A stretch of 64,000 nucleotides of DNA, taken from positions 1-64,000 of the forward strand of contig NW_026016708.1 of NCBI RefSeq assembly GCF_020379485.1, written 5' to 3'. The notes beneath the pieces are model-generated. The model had not been told where the DNA came from. It searched no databases and saw only the letters and a program-made list of their open reading frames with translations. Each line of letters starts with the position of its first letter. Position 1 is the first letter of the stretch. The translations under genes were made by a program, and so were the position numbers. This DNA is from Brassica napus (Eukaryota; Streptophyta; Magnoliopsida; Brassicales; Brassicaceae). Below, in pieces: positions 42,718 through 55,853 of this stretch.

Positions 42718-43330
42718 TATGAGATTTAGAGATCCTTAGAGTAACTAGAGTATAAGTGAGAGTTTAAGTAGAGATTAGAAAGAGATTGTGAAAGATTAAG
42801 AGACTTGAGAGCTGTTTAGTGTCTAAGAGAGAATCATGGTGCCTTAAGAGATTAGAGAGAGACTCAGAACTGTATGTCTTTATTAATGAGTGAGGTTACA
42901 TATTTATATTGTTCTAGACATTAGGGTTTTCGAAACACAAGAGTAGATAAGCATGTGAGGTCAAGGGAGGAGCCTTTGCTTTTGTTTGAACCGGCCAATG
43001 ACTGGCCTCACACGTTCGGGCATCTTCCTGATCCAAGTCCAAGATGTTCTTCCTTTCCAGCCCTTGCCAGCCTGTCCTAGCTGTCAAGCCGCGCCTCCCT
43101 TATCCACTCCAACAACTGGATAAGCTTTTGGTCAAGTGTAACTTCACCTCGGTCCATAAGAGTTACTCGGTGAAGTTACCATCCTAGTTTTACCTTGGTA
43201 CGGTCAGTGTACGGATGGCCCGTCCGTACCATGCCTTAGCTCACTCTTCACTCCCTTTCCTTTCACTCCTTAGCTTTCTCATGTCCTTAACTCCTCAATA
43301 CCTTCACATATACCTCAACACATCTCAACA
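42718..43330 (-). repeat. 5' LTR of element B
   Basis: 613 bp, about three substitutions from the 3' LTR. Telo-box at 42921-42929 and TATA box at 42901-42908 on the minus strand. Confidence 0.95.
42901..42908 (-). promoter_or_regulatory. TATA box in 5' LTR of element B
   Basis: TATAAATA on the minus strand, 12 bp downstream of telo-box AAACCCTAA. Confidence 0.55.
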
Positions 43331-46300
43331 CCTTTGAGATTTATTCCACTTCCTAATGATTCTCCACTACTTTATGTATCAAAATCAAGCTTCTTACATC
43401 GCGATTCTTCCTGGTTTAATTAGGATGACAATGAAGTTGTCATATTCCCAAACAGGAAAACTGGGATCACCTGATTGGAAAGTGGGATAGCTTCTTCATC
43501 CTAACTCCTATGAGATTTATTTCACTTCCTAATGATTCTCCACTACTTTATGTATCAAAATAAAGCTTCTTACACCGCGATTCATCCTGGTTTGATTAGA
43601 ATGACAAAGAAGTTGTCATATTCCCAAACAGGAAAACTGGGATCACCTGATTTGAAAGTGTGATAGCTTCTTCATCCTAATTCCTTTGAGATTTATTCCA
43701 CTTCCGAATGATTCTCCACTACTTTATGTATCAAAATCAAGCTTCTTACATCGCGATTCTTCCTGGTTTGATTAGGATGACAATGAAGTTGTCATATTCC
43801 CAAACAGGAAAACTGGGATCACCTGATTTGAAAGTGTGATAGTTTCTTCATCCTAATTCCTATGAGATTTATTCCACTTCCTAATGATTCTCCACTACTT
43901 TATGTATCAAAATCAAGCTTCTTACATCGCGATTCTTCCTGGTTTGATTAGAATGACAAAGAAGTTGTCATATTCCCAAACAGGAAAACTGGGATCACCT
44001 GATTTGAAAGTGGGATAGCTTCTTCATCCTAACTCCTGTGAGATTTTTTCCACTTACTAGTGATTCTCCACTACTTTATGTATCAAAATCAAGCTTCTTA
44101 CATCGCGATTCTTTCTGGTTTGATTAGAATGACAAAGAAGTTGTCATATTCCCAAACAGGAAAACTGGGATCACCTGATTTGAAAGTGGGATAGGTTCTT
44201 CATCCTAACTCCTATGAGATTTAATAAACTTCTTGGTGATTATCCACTACTTTATGTATCAAAATAAAGCTTCTTACACCGCGATTCATCCTGGTTTGAT
44301 TAGAATGACAAGGAAGTTGTCATATTCCCAAACAGGAAAACTGGGATCACCTGATTTGAAAGTGTGATAGCTTCTTCATCCTAATTCCTTTGAGATTTAT
44401 TTCACTTCCTAATGATTCTCCACTACTTTTGTATCAAAATCAAGCTTCTTACATCGCGATTCTTCCTGGTTTGATTAGGATGACAATGAAGTTGTCATAT
44501 TCCCAAACAGGAAAACTGGGATCACCTGATTTGAAAGTGTGATAGCTTCTTCATCCTAATTCCTTTGAGATTTATTCCACTTCCTAATGATTCTCCACTA
44601 CTTTATGTATCAAAATCAAGCTTCTTACATCGCGATTCTTCCTGGTTTGATTAGAATGACAATGAAGTTGTCATATTCCCAAACAGGAAAACTGGGATCA
44701 CCTGATTTGAAAGTGTGATAGTTTCTTCATCCTAATTCCTATGAGATTTATTCCACTTCCTAATGATTCTCCACTACTTTATGTATCAAAATCAAGCTTC
44801 TTACATCGCGATTCTTCCTGGTTTGATTAGAATGACAATGAAGTTGTCATATTCCCAAACAGGAAAACTGGGATCACCTGATTTGAAAGTGTGATAGTTT
44901 CTTCATCCTAATTCCTATGAGATTTATTCCACTTCCTAATGATTCTCCACTACTTTATGTATCAAAATCAAGCTTCTTACATCGCGATTCTTCCTGGTTT
45001 GATTAGAATGACAAAGAAGTTGTCATATTCCCAAACAGGAAAACTGGGATCACCTGATTTGAAAGTGGGATAGCTTCTTCATCCTAACTCCTATGAGATT
45101 TATTCCACTTCCTAATGATTCTCCACTACTTTATGTATCAAAATCAAGCTTCTTACAACGCGATTCTTCCTGGTTTGATTAGAATGACAAAAAAGTTGTC
45201 ATATTCCCAAATAGGAAAACTGGGATCACCTGATTTGAAAGTGGGATAGCTTCTTCATCCTAACTCCTATGAGATTTATTCCACTTCCTAATGATTCTCC
45301 ACTACTTTATGTATCAAAATCAAGCTTCTTACATCGCGATTCTTCCTGTTTTGATTAGGATGGCAAAGAAGTTGTCATATTCCCAAACAGGAAAACTGGG
45401 ATCACCTGATTTGAAAGTGGGATAGCTTCTTCATCCTAACTCCTGTGAGATTATTTCCACTTCCTAATGATTCTCCACTACTTTATGTATCAAAATCAAG
45501 CTTCTTACACCCCAATTCTTCCTGGTTTGATTAGAATGATAAAGAAGTTGTCATATTCCCAAACAGGAAAAGTGGGATCACCTGATTTGAAAGTGGGATA
45601 GCTTCTTCATCCTAACTCCTATGAGATTTAATAAACTTCTTGGTGGTTATCCACTATTTTATGTATCAAAATCAAGCTTCTTACATCGCGATTCATCCTG
45701 GTTTGATTTGAATGACAAAGAAGTTGTCATATTCCCAAACAGGAAAACTGGAATCACCTGATTGGAAAGTGGGATAGCTTCTTCATCCTAACTCCTATGA
45801 GATTTATTTCACTTCCTAATGATTCTCCACTACTTTATGTATCAAAATAAAGCTTCTTACACCGCGATTCATCCTGGCTTGATTAGAATGACAAAGAAGT
45901 TGTCATATTCCCAAACAGGAAAACTGGGATCACCAGATTTGAAAGTGTGATAGCTTCTTCATCCTAATTCCTATGAGATTTATTCCACTTCCTAATGATT
46001 CTCCACTACTTTATGTATCAAAATCAAGATTCTTACATCGCGATTCTTCCTGGTTTGATTAGAATGACAAAGAAGTTGTCATATTCCCAAACAGGAAAAC
46101 TGGGATCACCTAATTTGAAAGTGGGATAGCTTTTTCATCCTAACTCCTATGAGATTTATTCCACTTCCTAATGATTCTCCACTACTTTATGTATCAAAAT
46201 CAAGCTTCTTACATCGCGATTCTTCCTGGTTTGATTAGGATGACAATGAAGTTGTCATATTCCCAAACAGGAAAACTGGGATCACCTGATTTGAAAGTGT

Positions 46301-47092
46301 GATAGTTTCTTCATCCTAATTCCTATGAGATTTATTCCACTTCCTAATGATTCTCCACTACTTTATGTATCAAAATCAAGCTTCTTACATCGCGATTCTT
46401 CCTGGTTTGATTAGAATGACAAAGAAGTTGTCAAATTCCCAAACAGGAAAACTGGGATCACCTGATTTGAAAGTGGGATAGCTTCTTCATCCTAACTCCT
46501 GTGAGATTTTTTCCACTTACTAGTGATTCTCCACTACTTTATGTATCAAAATCAAGCTTCTTACATCGCGATTCTTTCTGGTTTGATTAGAATGACAAAG
46601 AAGTTGTCATATTCCCAAACAGGAAAACTGGGATCACCTGATTTGAAAGTGGGATAGGTTCTTCATCCTAACTCCTATGAGATTTAATAAACTTCTTGGT
46701 GATTATCCACTACTTTATGTATCAAAATAAAGCTTCTTACACCGCGATTCATCCTGGTTTGATTAGAATGACAAGGAAGTTGTCATATTCCCAAACACGA
46801 AAACTGGGATCACCTGATTTGAAAGTGTGATAGCTTCTTCATCCTAATTCCTATGAGATTTATTCCACTTCCTAATGATTCTCCACTACTTTATGTATCA
46901 AAATCAAGCTTCTTACATCGCGATTCTTCCTGGTTTGATTAGAATGACAAAGAAGTTGTCATATTCCCAAACAGGAAAACTGGGATCACCTGATTTGAAA
47001 GTGGGATAGCTTCTTCATCCTAACTCCTGTGAGATTTTTTCCACTTCCTAATGATTCTCCACTACTTTATGTATCAAAATCAAGCTTCTTAC
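43331..47092. repeat. CentBr-like satellite array, block S3
   Basis: About 21 monomers of 176 bp. A set of variant monomers (ttactagtg / ctttctgg / taataaacttcttgg / acaccgcgattcatcc) seen at 3750-4100 and 12170-12520 recurs here near 44030-44390 and 46490-46850, so S3 belongs to the same higher-order array as S1 and S2. Begins with the CCTTT duplication of element B and ends at the solo LTR. Confidence 0.93.
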
Positions 47093-47600
47093 TGTTGAGA
47101 AGAAGACCAAGAAGTGAAGAGATGAAGCTTTGAGGTTCAATAGAGTTTTGAGGCTGAGACAGTAACTTTAGAGTTTTACTGTGGTAACTTTATTTTAACC
47201 ACAGTAACTATTTGGGAAGTTACCTGAAGTGATGAGAAGGTAACTTGGTGAAGAGAGGAGTTGAAACTCGTCCAAGGAGGGTAAGGGATAAGGTTTCTCT
47301 TGGCTGGAAAGGATAAGCATCTTTACAACAAGTGACAGCCTGTCCAAGCATGTGAAGCATCTCAGCCTAGTATTTCTATTGACTTCACATGCTTATAGGT
47401 CTAGATTGAATACACTGAACCTAGACATGATTGTAATCTCTTTATAGCTTGTAATCTCTCATCTGAATCAATTAATGGAGTTTTGAGTATTCTCTCTTGT
47501 TCTTTATTCTCTTAGTCTCTCTTAATCTTCAAATCTCATACAAACTACACTAATCATCTCTTGATATTTATTCATCACTCTACATACACAAAAGTGTATA
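47093..47600 (+). mobile_element. Solo LTR of the element E family
   Basis: 508 bp from TGTTGAGAAGAAGACC to CAAAAGTGTATA inside one satellite monomer, with no internal sequence, primer-binding site or partner LTR. Related along its length to the E LTR (GAGGCTGAGACAGTAACTTT; inverted repeat at 47177-47208), though diverged. Solo LTRs arise by recombination between the two LTRs of one element. The left flank is CTTAC, but the right junction reads TATAC, so the duplication is imperfect. Confidence 0.85.
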
Positions 47601-50600
47601 CATCGCGATTCTTCCTGGTTTGATTAGAATGACAAAGAAGTTGTCATATTCCCAAACAGGAAAACTGGGATCACCTGATTTGAAAGTGGGATAGCTTCTT
47701 CATCCTAACTCCTGTGAGATTTTTTCCACTTACTAGTGATTCTCCACTACTTTATGTATCAAAATCAAGCTTCTTACATCGCGATTCTTTCTGGTTTGAT
47801 TAGAATGACAAAGAAGTTGTCATATTCCCAAACAGGAAAACTGGGATCACCTGATTTGAAAGTGGGATAGGTTCTTCATCCTAACTCCTATGAGATTTAA
47901 TAAACTTCTTGGTGATTATCCACTACTTTATGTATCAAAATCAAGCTTCTTACATCGCGATTCTTCCTGGTTTGATTAGAATGACAATGAAGTTGTCATA
48001 TTCCCAAACAGGAAAACTGGGATCACCTGATTTGAAAGTGTGATAGTTTCTTCATCCTAACTCCTATGAGATTTATTCCACTTCCTAATGATTCTCCACT
48101 ACTTTATGTATCAAAATCAAGCTTCTTACAACGCGATTCTTCCTGGTTTGATTAGAATGACAAAGAAGTTGTCATATTCCCAAACAGGAAAACTGGGATC
48201 ACCTGATTTGAAAGTGGGATAGCTTCTTCATCCTAACTCCTATGAGATTTATTCCACTTCCTAATGATTCTCCACTACTTTATGTATCAAAATCAAGCTT
48301 CTTACAACGCGATTCTTCCTGGTTTGATTAGAATGACAAAGAAGTTGTCATATTCCCAAACAAGAAAACTGGGATCACCTGATTTGAAAGTGGGATAGCT
48401 TCTTCATCCTAACTCCTATGAGATTTATTCCACTTCCTAATGATTCTCCACTACTTTATGTATCAAAATCAAGCTTCTTACATCGCGATTCTTCTTGTTT
48501 TGATTAGGATGGCAAAGAAGTTGTCATATTCCCAAACAGGAAAACTGGGATCACCTGATTTGAAAGTGGGATAGCTTCTTCATCCAAACTCATGTGAGAT
48601 TATTTCAACTTCCTAATGATTCTCCACTACTTTATGTATCAAAATCAAGCTTCTTACACCCCAATTCTTCCTGGTTTGATTAGAATGATAAAGAAGTTGT
48701 CATATTCCCAAACAGGAAAAGTGGGATCACCTGATTTGAAAGTGGGATAGCTTCTTCATCCTAACTCCTATGAGATTTTATAAACTTCTTGGTGATTATC
48801 CACTATTTTATGTATCAAAATCAAGCTTCTTACATCGCGATTCATCCTGGTTTGATTTGAATGACAAAGAAGTTGTCATATTCCCAAACAGGAAAACTGG
48901 AATCACCTGATTGGAAAGTGGGATAGCTTCTTCATCCTAACTCCTATGAGATTTATTCCACTTCCTAATGATTCTCCACTACTTTATGTATCAAAATCAA
49001 GCTTCTTACATCGCGATTCTTCCTGGTTTGATTAGAATGACAAAGAAGTTGTCATATTCCCAAACAGGAAAACTGGGATCACCTGATTTGAAAGTGGGAT
49101 AGCTTCTTCATCCTAACTCCTATGAGATTTATTCCACTTCCTAATGATTCTCCACTACTTTATGTATCAAAATCAAGCTTCTTACATCGCGATTCTTCTG
49201 TTTTGATTAGAATGACAAAGAAGTTGTCATATTCCCAAACAGGAAAACTGGGATCACCTGATTTGAAAGTGGGATAGCTTCTTCATCCAAACTCCTGTGA
49301 GATTATTTCCACTTCCTAATGATTCTCCACTACTTTATGTATCAAAATCAAGCTTCTTACATCCCGATTCTTCCTGGTTTGATTAGAATGACAAAGAAGT
49401 TGTCATATTCCCAAACAGGAAAAGTGGGATCACCTGATTTGAAAGTGGGATAGCTTCTTCATCCTAACTCCTATGAGATTTAATAAACTTCTTGGTGGTT
49501 ATCCACTACTTTATGTATCAAAATCAAGCTTCTTACATCGCGATTCATCCTGGTTTGATTTGAATGACAAAGAAGTTGTCATATTCCCAAACAGGAAAAC
49601 TGGAATCACCTGATTGGAAAGTGGGATAGCTTCTTCATCCTAATTCCTATGAGATTTATTTCACTTCCTAATGATTCTCCACTACTTTATGTATCAAAAT
49701 AAGCTTCTTACACCGCGATTCATCCTGGTTTGATTAGAATGACAAAGAAGTTGTCATATTCCCAAACAGGAAAACTGGGATCACCTGATTTGAAAGTGGG
49801 ATAGCTTCTTCATCCTAACTCCTGTGAGATTTTTTCCACTTACTAGTGATTCTCCACTACTTTATGTATCAAAATCAAGCTTCTTACATCGCGATTCTTT
49901 CTGGTTTGATTAGAATGACAAAGAAGTTGTCATATTCCCAAACAGGAAAACTGGGATCACCTGATTTGAAAGTGGGATAGGTTCTTCATCCTAACTCCTA
50001 TGAGATTTAATAAACTTCTTGGTGATTATCCACTACTTTATGTATCAAAATCAAGCTTCTTACATCGCGATTCTTCCTGGTTTGATTAGAATGACAAAGA
50101 AGTTGTCATATTCCCAAACAGGAAAACTGGGATCACCTGATTTGAAAGTGTGATAGTTTCTTCATCCTAACTCCTATGAGATTTATTCCACTTCCTAATG
50201 ATTCTCCACTACTTTATGTATCAAAATCAAGCTTCTTACATCGCGATTCTTCCTGGTTTGATTAGAATGACAAAGAAGTTGTCATATTCCCAAACAGGAA
50301 AACTGGGATCACCTGATTTGAAAGTGGGATAGCTTCTTCATCCTAACTCCTATGAGATTTATTCCACTTCCTAATGATTCTCCACTACTTTATGTATCAA
50401 AATCAAGCTTCTTACAACGCGATTCTTCCTGGTTTGATTAGAATGACAAAGAAGTTGTCATATTCCCAAACAAGGAAAACTGGGATCACCTGATTTGAAA
50501 GTGGGATAGCTTCTTCATCCTAACTCCTATGAGATTTATTCCACTTCCTAATGATTCTCCACTACTTTATGTATCAAAATCAAGCTTCTTACATCGCGAT

Positions 50601-51822
50601 TCTTCCTGTTTTGATTAGGATGACAAAGAAGTTGTCATATTCCCAAACAGGAAAACTGGGATCACCTGATTTGAAAGTGGGATAGCTTCTTCATCCAAAC
50701 TCATGTGAGATTATTTCAACTTCCTAATGATTCTCCACTACTTTATGTATCAAAATCAAGCTTCTTACACCCCAATTCTTCCTGGTTTGATTAGAATGAT
50801 AAAGAAGTTGTCATATTCCCAAACAGGAAAACTGGGATCACCTGATTTGAAAGTGGGATAGCTTCTTCATCCTAACTCCTATGAGATTTTATAAACTTCT
50901 TGGTGGTTACCCACTATTTTATGTATCAAAATCAAGCTTCTTACATCGCGATTCATCCTGGTTTGATTTGAATGACAAAGAAGTTGTCATATTCCCAAAC
51001 AGGAAAACTGGAATCACCTGATTGGAAAGTGGGATAGCTTCTTCATCCTAACTCCTATGAGATTTATTCCACTTCCTAATGATTCTCCACTACTTTATGT
51101 ATCAAAATCAAGCTTCTTACATCGCGATTCTTCCTGGTTTGATTAGAATGACAAAGAAGTTGTCATATTCCCAAACAGGAAAACTGGGATCACCTGATTT
51201 GAAAGTGGGATAGCTTCTTCATCCTAACTCCTATGAGATTTATTCCACTTCCTAATGATTCTCCACTACTTTATGTATCAAAATCAAGCTTCTTACATCG
51301 CGATTCTTCTTGTTTTGATTAGGATGACAAAGAAGTTGTCATATTCCCAAACAGGAAAACTGGATCACCTGATTTGAAAGTGGGATAGCTTCTTCATCCT
51401 AACTCCTGTGAGATTATTTCCACTTCCTAATGATTCTCCACTACTTTATGTATCAAAATCAAGCTTCTTACATCCCGATTCTTCCTGGTTTGATTAGAAT
51501 GACAAAGAAGTTGTCATATTCCCAAACAGGAAAACTGGGATCACCTGATTTGAAAGTGGGATAGCTTCTTCATCCTAACTCCTATGAGATTTATAAACTT
51601 CTTGGTGATTATCCACTACTTTATGTATCAAAATCAAGCTTCTTACATCGCGATTCATCCTGGTTTGATTTGAATGACAAAGAAGTTGTCATATTCCCAA
51701 ACAGGAAAACTGGGAATCACCTGATTTGAAAGTGGGATAGCTTCTTCATCCTAATCCTATGAGATTTATTTCACTTCCTAATGATTCTCCACTACTTTAT
51801 GTATCAAAATCAAGCTTCTTAC
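47601..51822. repeat. Tandem 12-monomer higher-order block (two copies of ~2.11 kb)
   Basis: Offset 2110-2111 bp (12 x 176 = 2112) supported by ordered shared variants, including the rare accccaattc monomer (48656, 50766) and the taataaacttcttgg monomer. Ends of the block are approximate. Confidence 0.75.
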
Positions 51823-54800
51823 ATCGCGATTCATCCTGGTTTGATTAGAATGACAAAGAAGTTGTCATATTCCCAAACAGGAAAACTGGGATCACCTGAT
51901 TTGAAAGTGTGATAGCTTCTTCATCCTAATTCCTATGAGATTTATTCCACTTCCTAATGATTCTCCACTACTTTATGTATCAAAATCAAGCTTCTTACAT
52001 CGCGATTCTTCCTGGTTTGATTAGAATGACAAAGAAGTTGTCATATTCCCAAACAGGAAAACTGGGATCACCTGATTTGAAAGTGGGATAGCTTTTCATC
52101 CTAACTCCTATGAGATTTATTCCACTTCCTAATGATTCTCCACTACTTTATGTATCAAAATCAAGCTTCTTACATCGCGATTCTTCCTGGTTTGATTAGA
52201 ATGACAATGAAGTTGTCATATTCCCAAACAGGAAAACTGGGATCACCTGATTTGAAAGTGTGATAGCTTCTTCATCCTAATTCCTATGAGATTTATTCCA
52301 CTTCCTAATGATTCTCCACTACTTTATGTATCAAAATCAAGCTTCTTACATCGCGATTCTTCCTGGTTTGATTAGAATGACAAAGAAGTTGTCATATTCC
52401 CAAACAGGAAAACTGGGATCACCTGATTTGAAAGTGGGATAGCTTCTTCATCCTAACTCCTATGAGATTTTTTCCACTTACTAGTGATTCTCCACTACTT
52501 TATGTATCAAAATCAAGCTTCTACATCGCGATTCTTTCTGGTTTGATTAGAATGACAAAGAAGTTGTCATATTCCCAAACAGGAAAACTGGGATCACCTG
52601 ATTTGAAAGTGGGATAGCTTCTTCATCCTAACTCCTATGAGATTTATTCAACTTCTTGGTGATTCTCCACTACTTTATGTATCAAAATCAAGCTTCTTAC
52701 ATCGCGATTCATCCTGGTTTGATTAGAATGACAAAGAAGTTGTCATATTCCCAAACAGGAAAACTGGGATCACCTGATTTGAAAGTGTGATAGCTTCTTC
52801 ATCCTAATTCCTATGAGATTTATTCCACTTCCTAATGATTCTCCACTACTTTATGTATCAAAATCAAGCTTCTTACATCGCGATTCTTCCTGGTTTGATT
52901 AGAATGACAAAGAAGTTGTCATATTCCCAAACAGGAAAACTGGGATCACCTGATTTGAAAGTGTGATAGCTTCTTCATCCTAATTCCTATGAGATTTATT
53001 CCACTTCCTAATGATTCTCCACTACTTTATGTATCAAAATCAAGCTTCTTACATCGCGATTCTTCCTGGTTTGATTAGAATGACAAAGAAGTTGTCATAT
53101 TCCCAAACAGGAAAACTGGGATCACCTGATTTGAAAGTGGGATAGCTTCTTCATCCTAACTCCTATGAGATTTTTTCCACTTCCTAGTGATTCTCCACTA
53201 CTTTATGTATCAAAATCAAGCTTCTTACATCGCGATTCTTCCTGGTTTGATTAGAATGACAAAGAAGTTGTCATATTCCCAAACAGGAAAACTGGGATCA
53301 CCTGATTTGAAAGTGGGATAGCTTCTTCATCCTAACTCCTATGAGATTTAATAAACTTCTTGTTGATTATCCACTACTTTATGTATCAAAATCAAGCTTT
53401 TTACATCGCGATTCATCATGGTTTGATTAGAATGACAAAGAAGTTGTCATATTCCCAAACAGGAAAACTGGATCACCTGATTTGAAAGTGGGATAGCTTC
53501 TTCATCCTAACTCCTATGAGATTTATTCCACTTCCTAATGATTCTCCACTACTTTATGTATCAAAATCAAGCTTCTTACATCGCGATTCATCCTGGTTTG
53601 ATTAGAATGACAAGGAAGTTGTCATATTCCCAAACAGGAAAACTGGGATCACCTGATTTGAAAGTGTGATAGCTTCTTCATCCTAACTCCTATGAGATTT
53701 ATTCCACTTCCTAATGATTCTCCACTACTTTATGTATCAAAATCAAGCTTCTTACATCGCGATTCTTCCTGGTTTGATTAGAATGACAAAGAAGTTGTCA
53801 TATTCCCAAACAGGAAAACTGGGATCACCTGATTTGAAAGTGTGATAGCTTCTTCATCCTAACTCCTATGAGATTTATTCCACTTCCTAATGATTCTCCA
53901 CTACTTTATGTATCAAAATCAAGCTTCTTACATCGCGATTCTTCCTGGTTTGATTAGAATGACAAAGAAGTTGTCATATTCCCAAACAGGAAAACTGGGA
54001 TCACCTGATTTGAAAGTGGGATAGCTTCTTCATCCTAACTCCTATGAGATTTATTCCACTTCCTAATGATTCTCCACTACTTTATGTATCAAAATCAAGC
54101 TTCTTACATCGCGATTCTTCCTGGTTTGATTAGAATGACAAAGAAGTTGTCATATTCCCAAACAGGAAAACTGGGATCACCTGATTTGAAAGTGGGATAG
54201 CTTCTTCATCCTAACTCCTATGAGATTTATTCCACTTCCTAATGATTCTCCACTACTTTATGTATCAAAATCAAGCTTCTTACATCGCGATTCTTCTGTT
54301 TTGATTAGGATGACAAAGAAGTTGTCATATTCCAAACAGGAAAACTGGGATCACCTGATTTGAAAGTGGGATAGCTTCTTCATCCAAACTCCTGTGAGAT
54401 TATTTCCACTTCCTAATGATTCTCCACTACTTTATGTATCAAAATCAAGCTTCTTACACCCCAATTCTTCCTGGTTTGATTAGAATGATAAAGAAGTTGT
54501 CATATTCCCAAACAGGAAAAGTGGGATCACCTGATTTGAAAGTGGGATAGCTTCTTCATCCTAACTCCTATGAGATTTTATAAACTTCTTGGTGGTTATC
54601 CACTATTTTATGTATCAAAATCAAGCTTCTTACATCGCGATTCATCCTGGTTTGATTTGAATGACAAAGAAGTTGTCATATTCCCAAACAGGAAAACTGG
54701 AATCACCTGATTGGAAAGTGGGATAGCTTCTTCATCCTAACTCCTATGAGATTTATTTCACTTCCTAATGATTCTCCACTACTTTATGTATCAAAATAAA

Positions 54801-55085
54801 GCTTCTTACACCGCGATTCATCCTGGTTTGATTAGAATGACAAAGAAGTTGTCATATTCCCAAACAGGAAAACTGGGATCACCTGATTTGAAAGTGTGAT
54901 AGCTTCTTCATCCTAATTCCTATGAGATTTATTCCACTTCCTAATGATTCTCCACTACTTTATGTATCAAAATCAAGCTTCTTACATCGCGATTCTTCCT
55001 GGTTTGATTAGAATGACAAAGAAGTTGTCATATTCCCAAACAGGAAAACTGGGATCACCTGATTTGAAAGTGGGATAGCTTCTTC
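47601..55085. repeat. CentBr-like satellite array, block S4
   Basis: About 42 monomers. The first ~4.2 kb is two copies of a ~2111-bp block of 12 monomers: catccaaactcatgtgag at 48581 and 50692, and cctgtgagattttttcc at 47711 and 49821. The later part (about 52-54.2 kb) is closer to the consensus. Ends with TCTTC, the target-site duplication of element H. Confidence 0.94.
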
Positions 55086-55145
55086 TGTTGAGATGAGGAA
55101 GTCATTATGAGAAGGAGAGGAAGAGCTAAGCAAGTGATGAAAAGA

Positions 55146-55189
55146 GTACGGACAGTACGGCCTATGTACGGACAGGGGCTTGGCCGTAC
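55146..55189 (+). promoter_or_regulatory. GTACGG cluster in U3 of element H
   Basis: Three GTACGG and one inverted CCGTAC. The most similar arrangement is in G, a different family. Confidence 0.5.
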
Positions 55190-55428
55190 ATCTGAGGAAA
55201 CATGAAGGAAGAAGGAGATGGGTGAGTAAAGCCTCTAGAGTACATAGAAGGTCTCAAGACTGATCAGACCGTTTAGGGATAAGGGCGGGACGAGCCTTAT
55301 CCATCCAGGCCGTGGACAGGCTGTAAAGGCCAAGCGTGTGAGCCTTACCATCCGTGAATTCAAAAGAGACGCTCCCCTTTGGCTTGACTTCACATGCTTA
55401 TGACTAGTGCTGCTTTCTCTTGACTTGT

Positions 55429-55453
55429 AAACCCTAATGCCTCTTCTATAAAT
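55429..55453 (+). promoter_or_regulatory. Telo-box and TATA box in 5' LTR of element H
   Basis: AAACCCTAA at 55429-55437 and TATAAAT at 55447-55453. The same pairing at 9-12 bp occurs in A, B and D. Confidence 0.55.
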
Positions 55454-55638
55454 ATTGTAACCTCATCTCATAATAAGATCATACAGTTCTGAGTCTCTCT
55501 CTAATCTCTTAAGGCACCATGATTCTCTCTTAGACACTAAACAGCTCTCAAGTCTCTTAATCTTTCACAATCTCTTTCTAATCTCCACTTAAACTCTCAC
55601 TTATACTCTAGTTACTCTAAGGATCTCTAAATCTTATA

Positions 55639-55651
55639 TGGTATCAGAGCC
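55639..55651 (+). other. Primer-binding site of element H
   Basis: TGGTATCAGAGCC directly after the 5' LTR. A ~200-bp untranslated leader follows to the gag ATG. Confidence 0.93.
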
Positions 55652-55853
55652 AGGTTACTTAGGATCTGGGGTTTGATCTTTAGAGAGTTACAAGCTGAAG
55701 GCTTTGAAGCTACACGCGAGTGGCTTTGAAGGTGTTTGGGCTGTGCTACGTTCGGTGTGTGTGTGCGATCCTAGACTCAAGATTGGTGTGTGTACGTGAT
55801 TCAAGACTCAAGATTTCATCAGATTCAAGTTGTTCAAGTCAAGCTAAGCAAAG

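Larger units (their letters stand above)
12532..43330 (-). mobile_element. Ty1/copia element B, host of the nested cluster
   Basis: Outer element of the nest, minus orientation, with target-site duplication CCTTT at 12527-12531 and 43331-43335. Its own DNA is 12532-14412, 26275-27662 and 40483-43330, about 6.1 kb once D and E and their duplications are removed. LTRs are both 613 bp with about three differences. Its gag-pol is nearly that of D and H, but its LTR differs in U3 (see findings). Beyond the two insertions the coding region has a 4-bp deletion, a 16-bp tandem duplication and a nonsense codon, so it was probably dead or nearly so before D and E arrived. Confidence 0.94.
55086..55638 (+). 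repeat. 5' LTR of element H
   Basis: 553 bp. U3: GTACGG at 55146, 55155 and 55166, CCGTAC at 55184, telo-box AAACCCTAA at 55429-55437, TATA box at 55447-55453. Confidence 0.96.

Noticed and set aside
43331..47092. Regular repeats as a CRISPR array
   Set aside because: Whole 176-bp units are repeated with no unique spacers, no cas genes, and the DNA is clearly plant centromeric.
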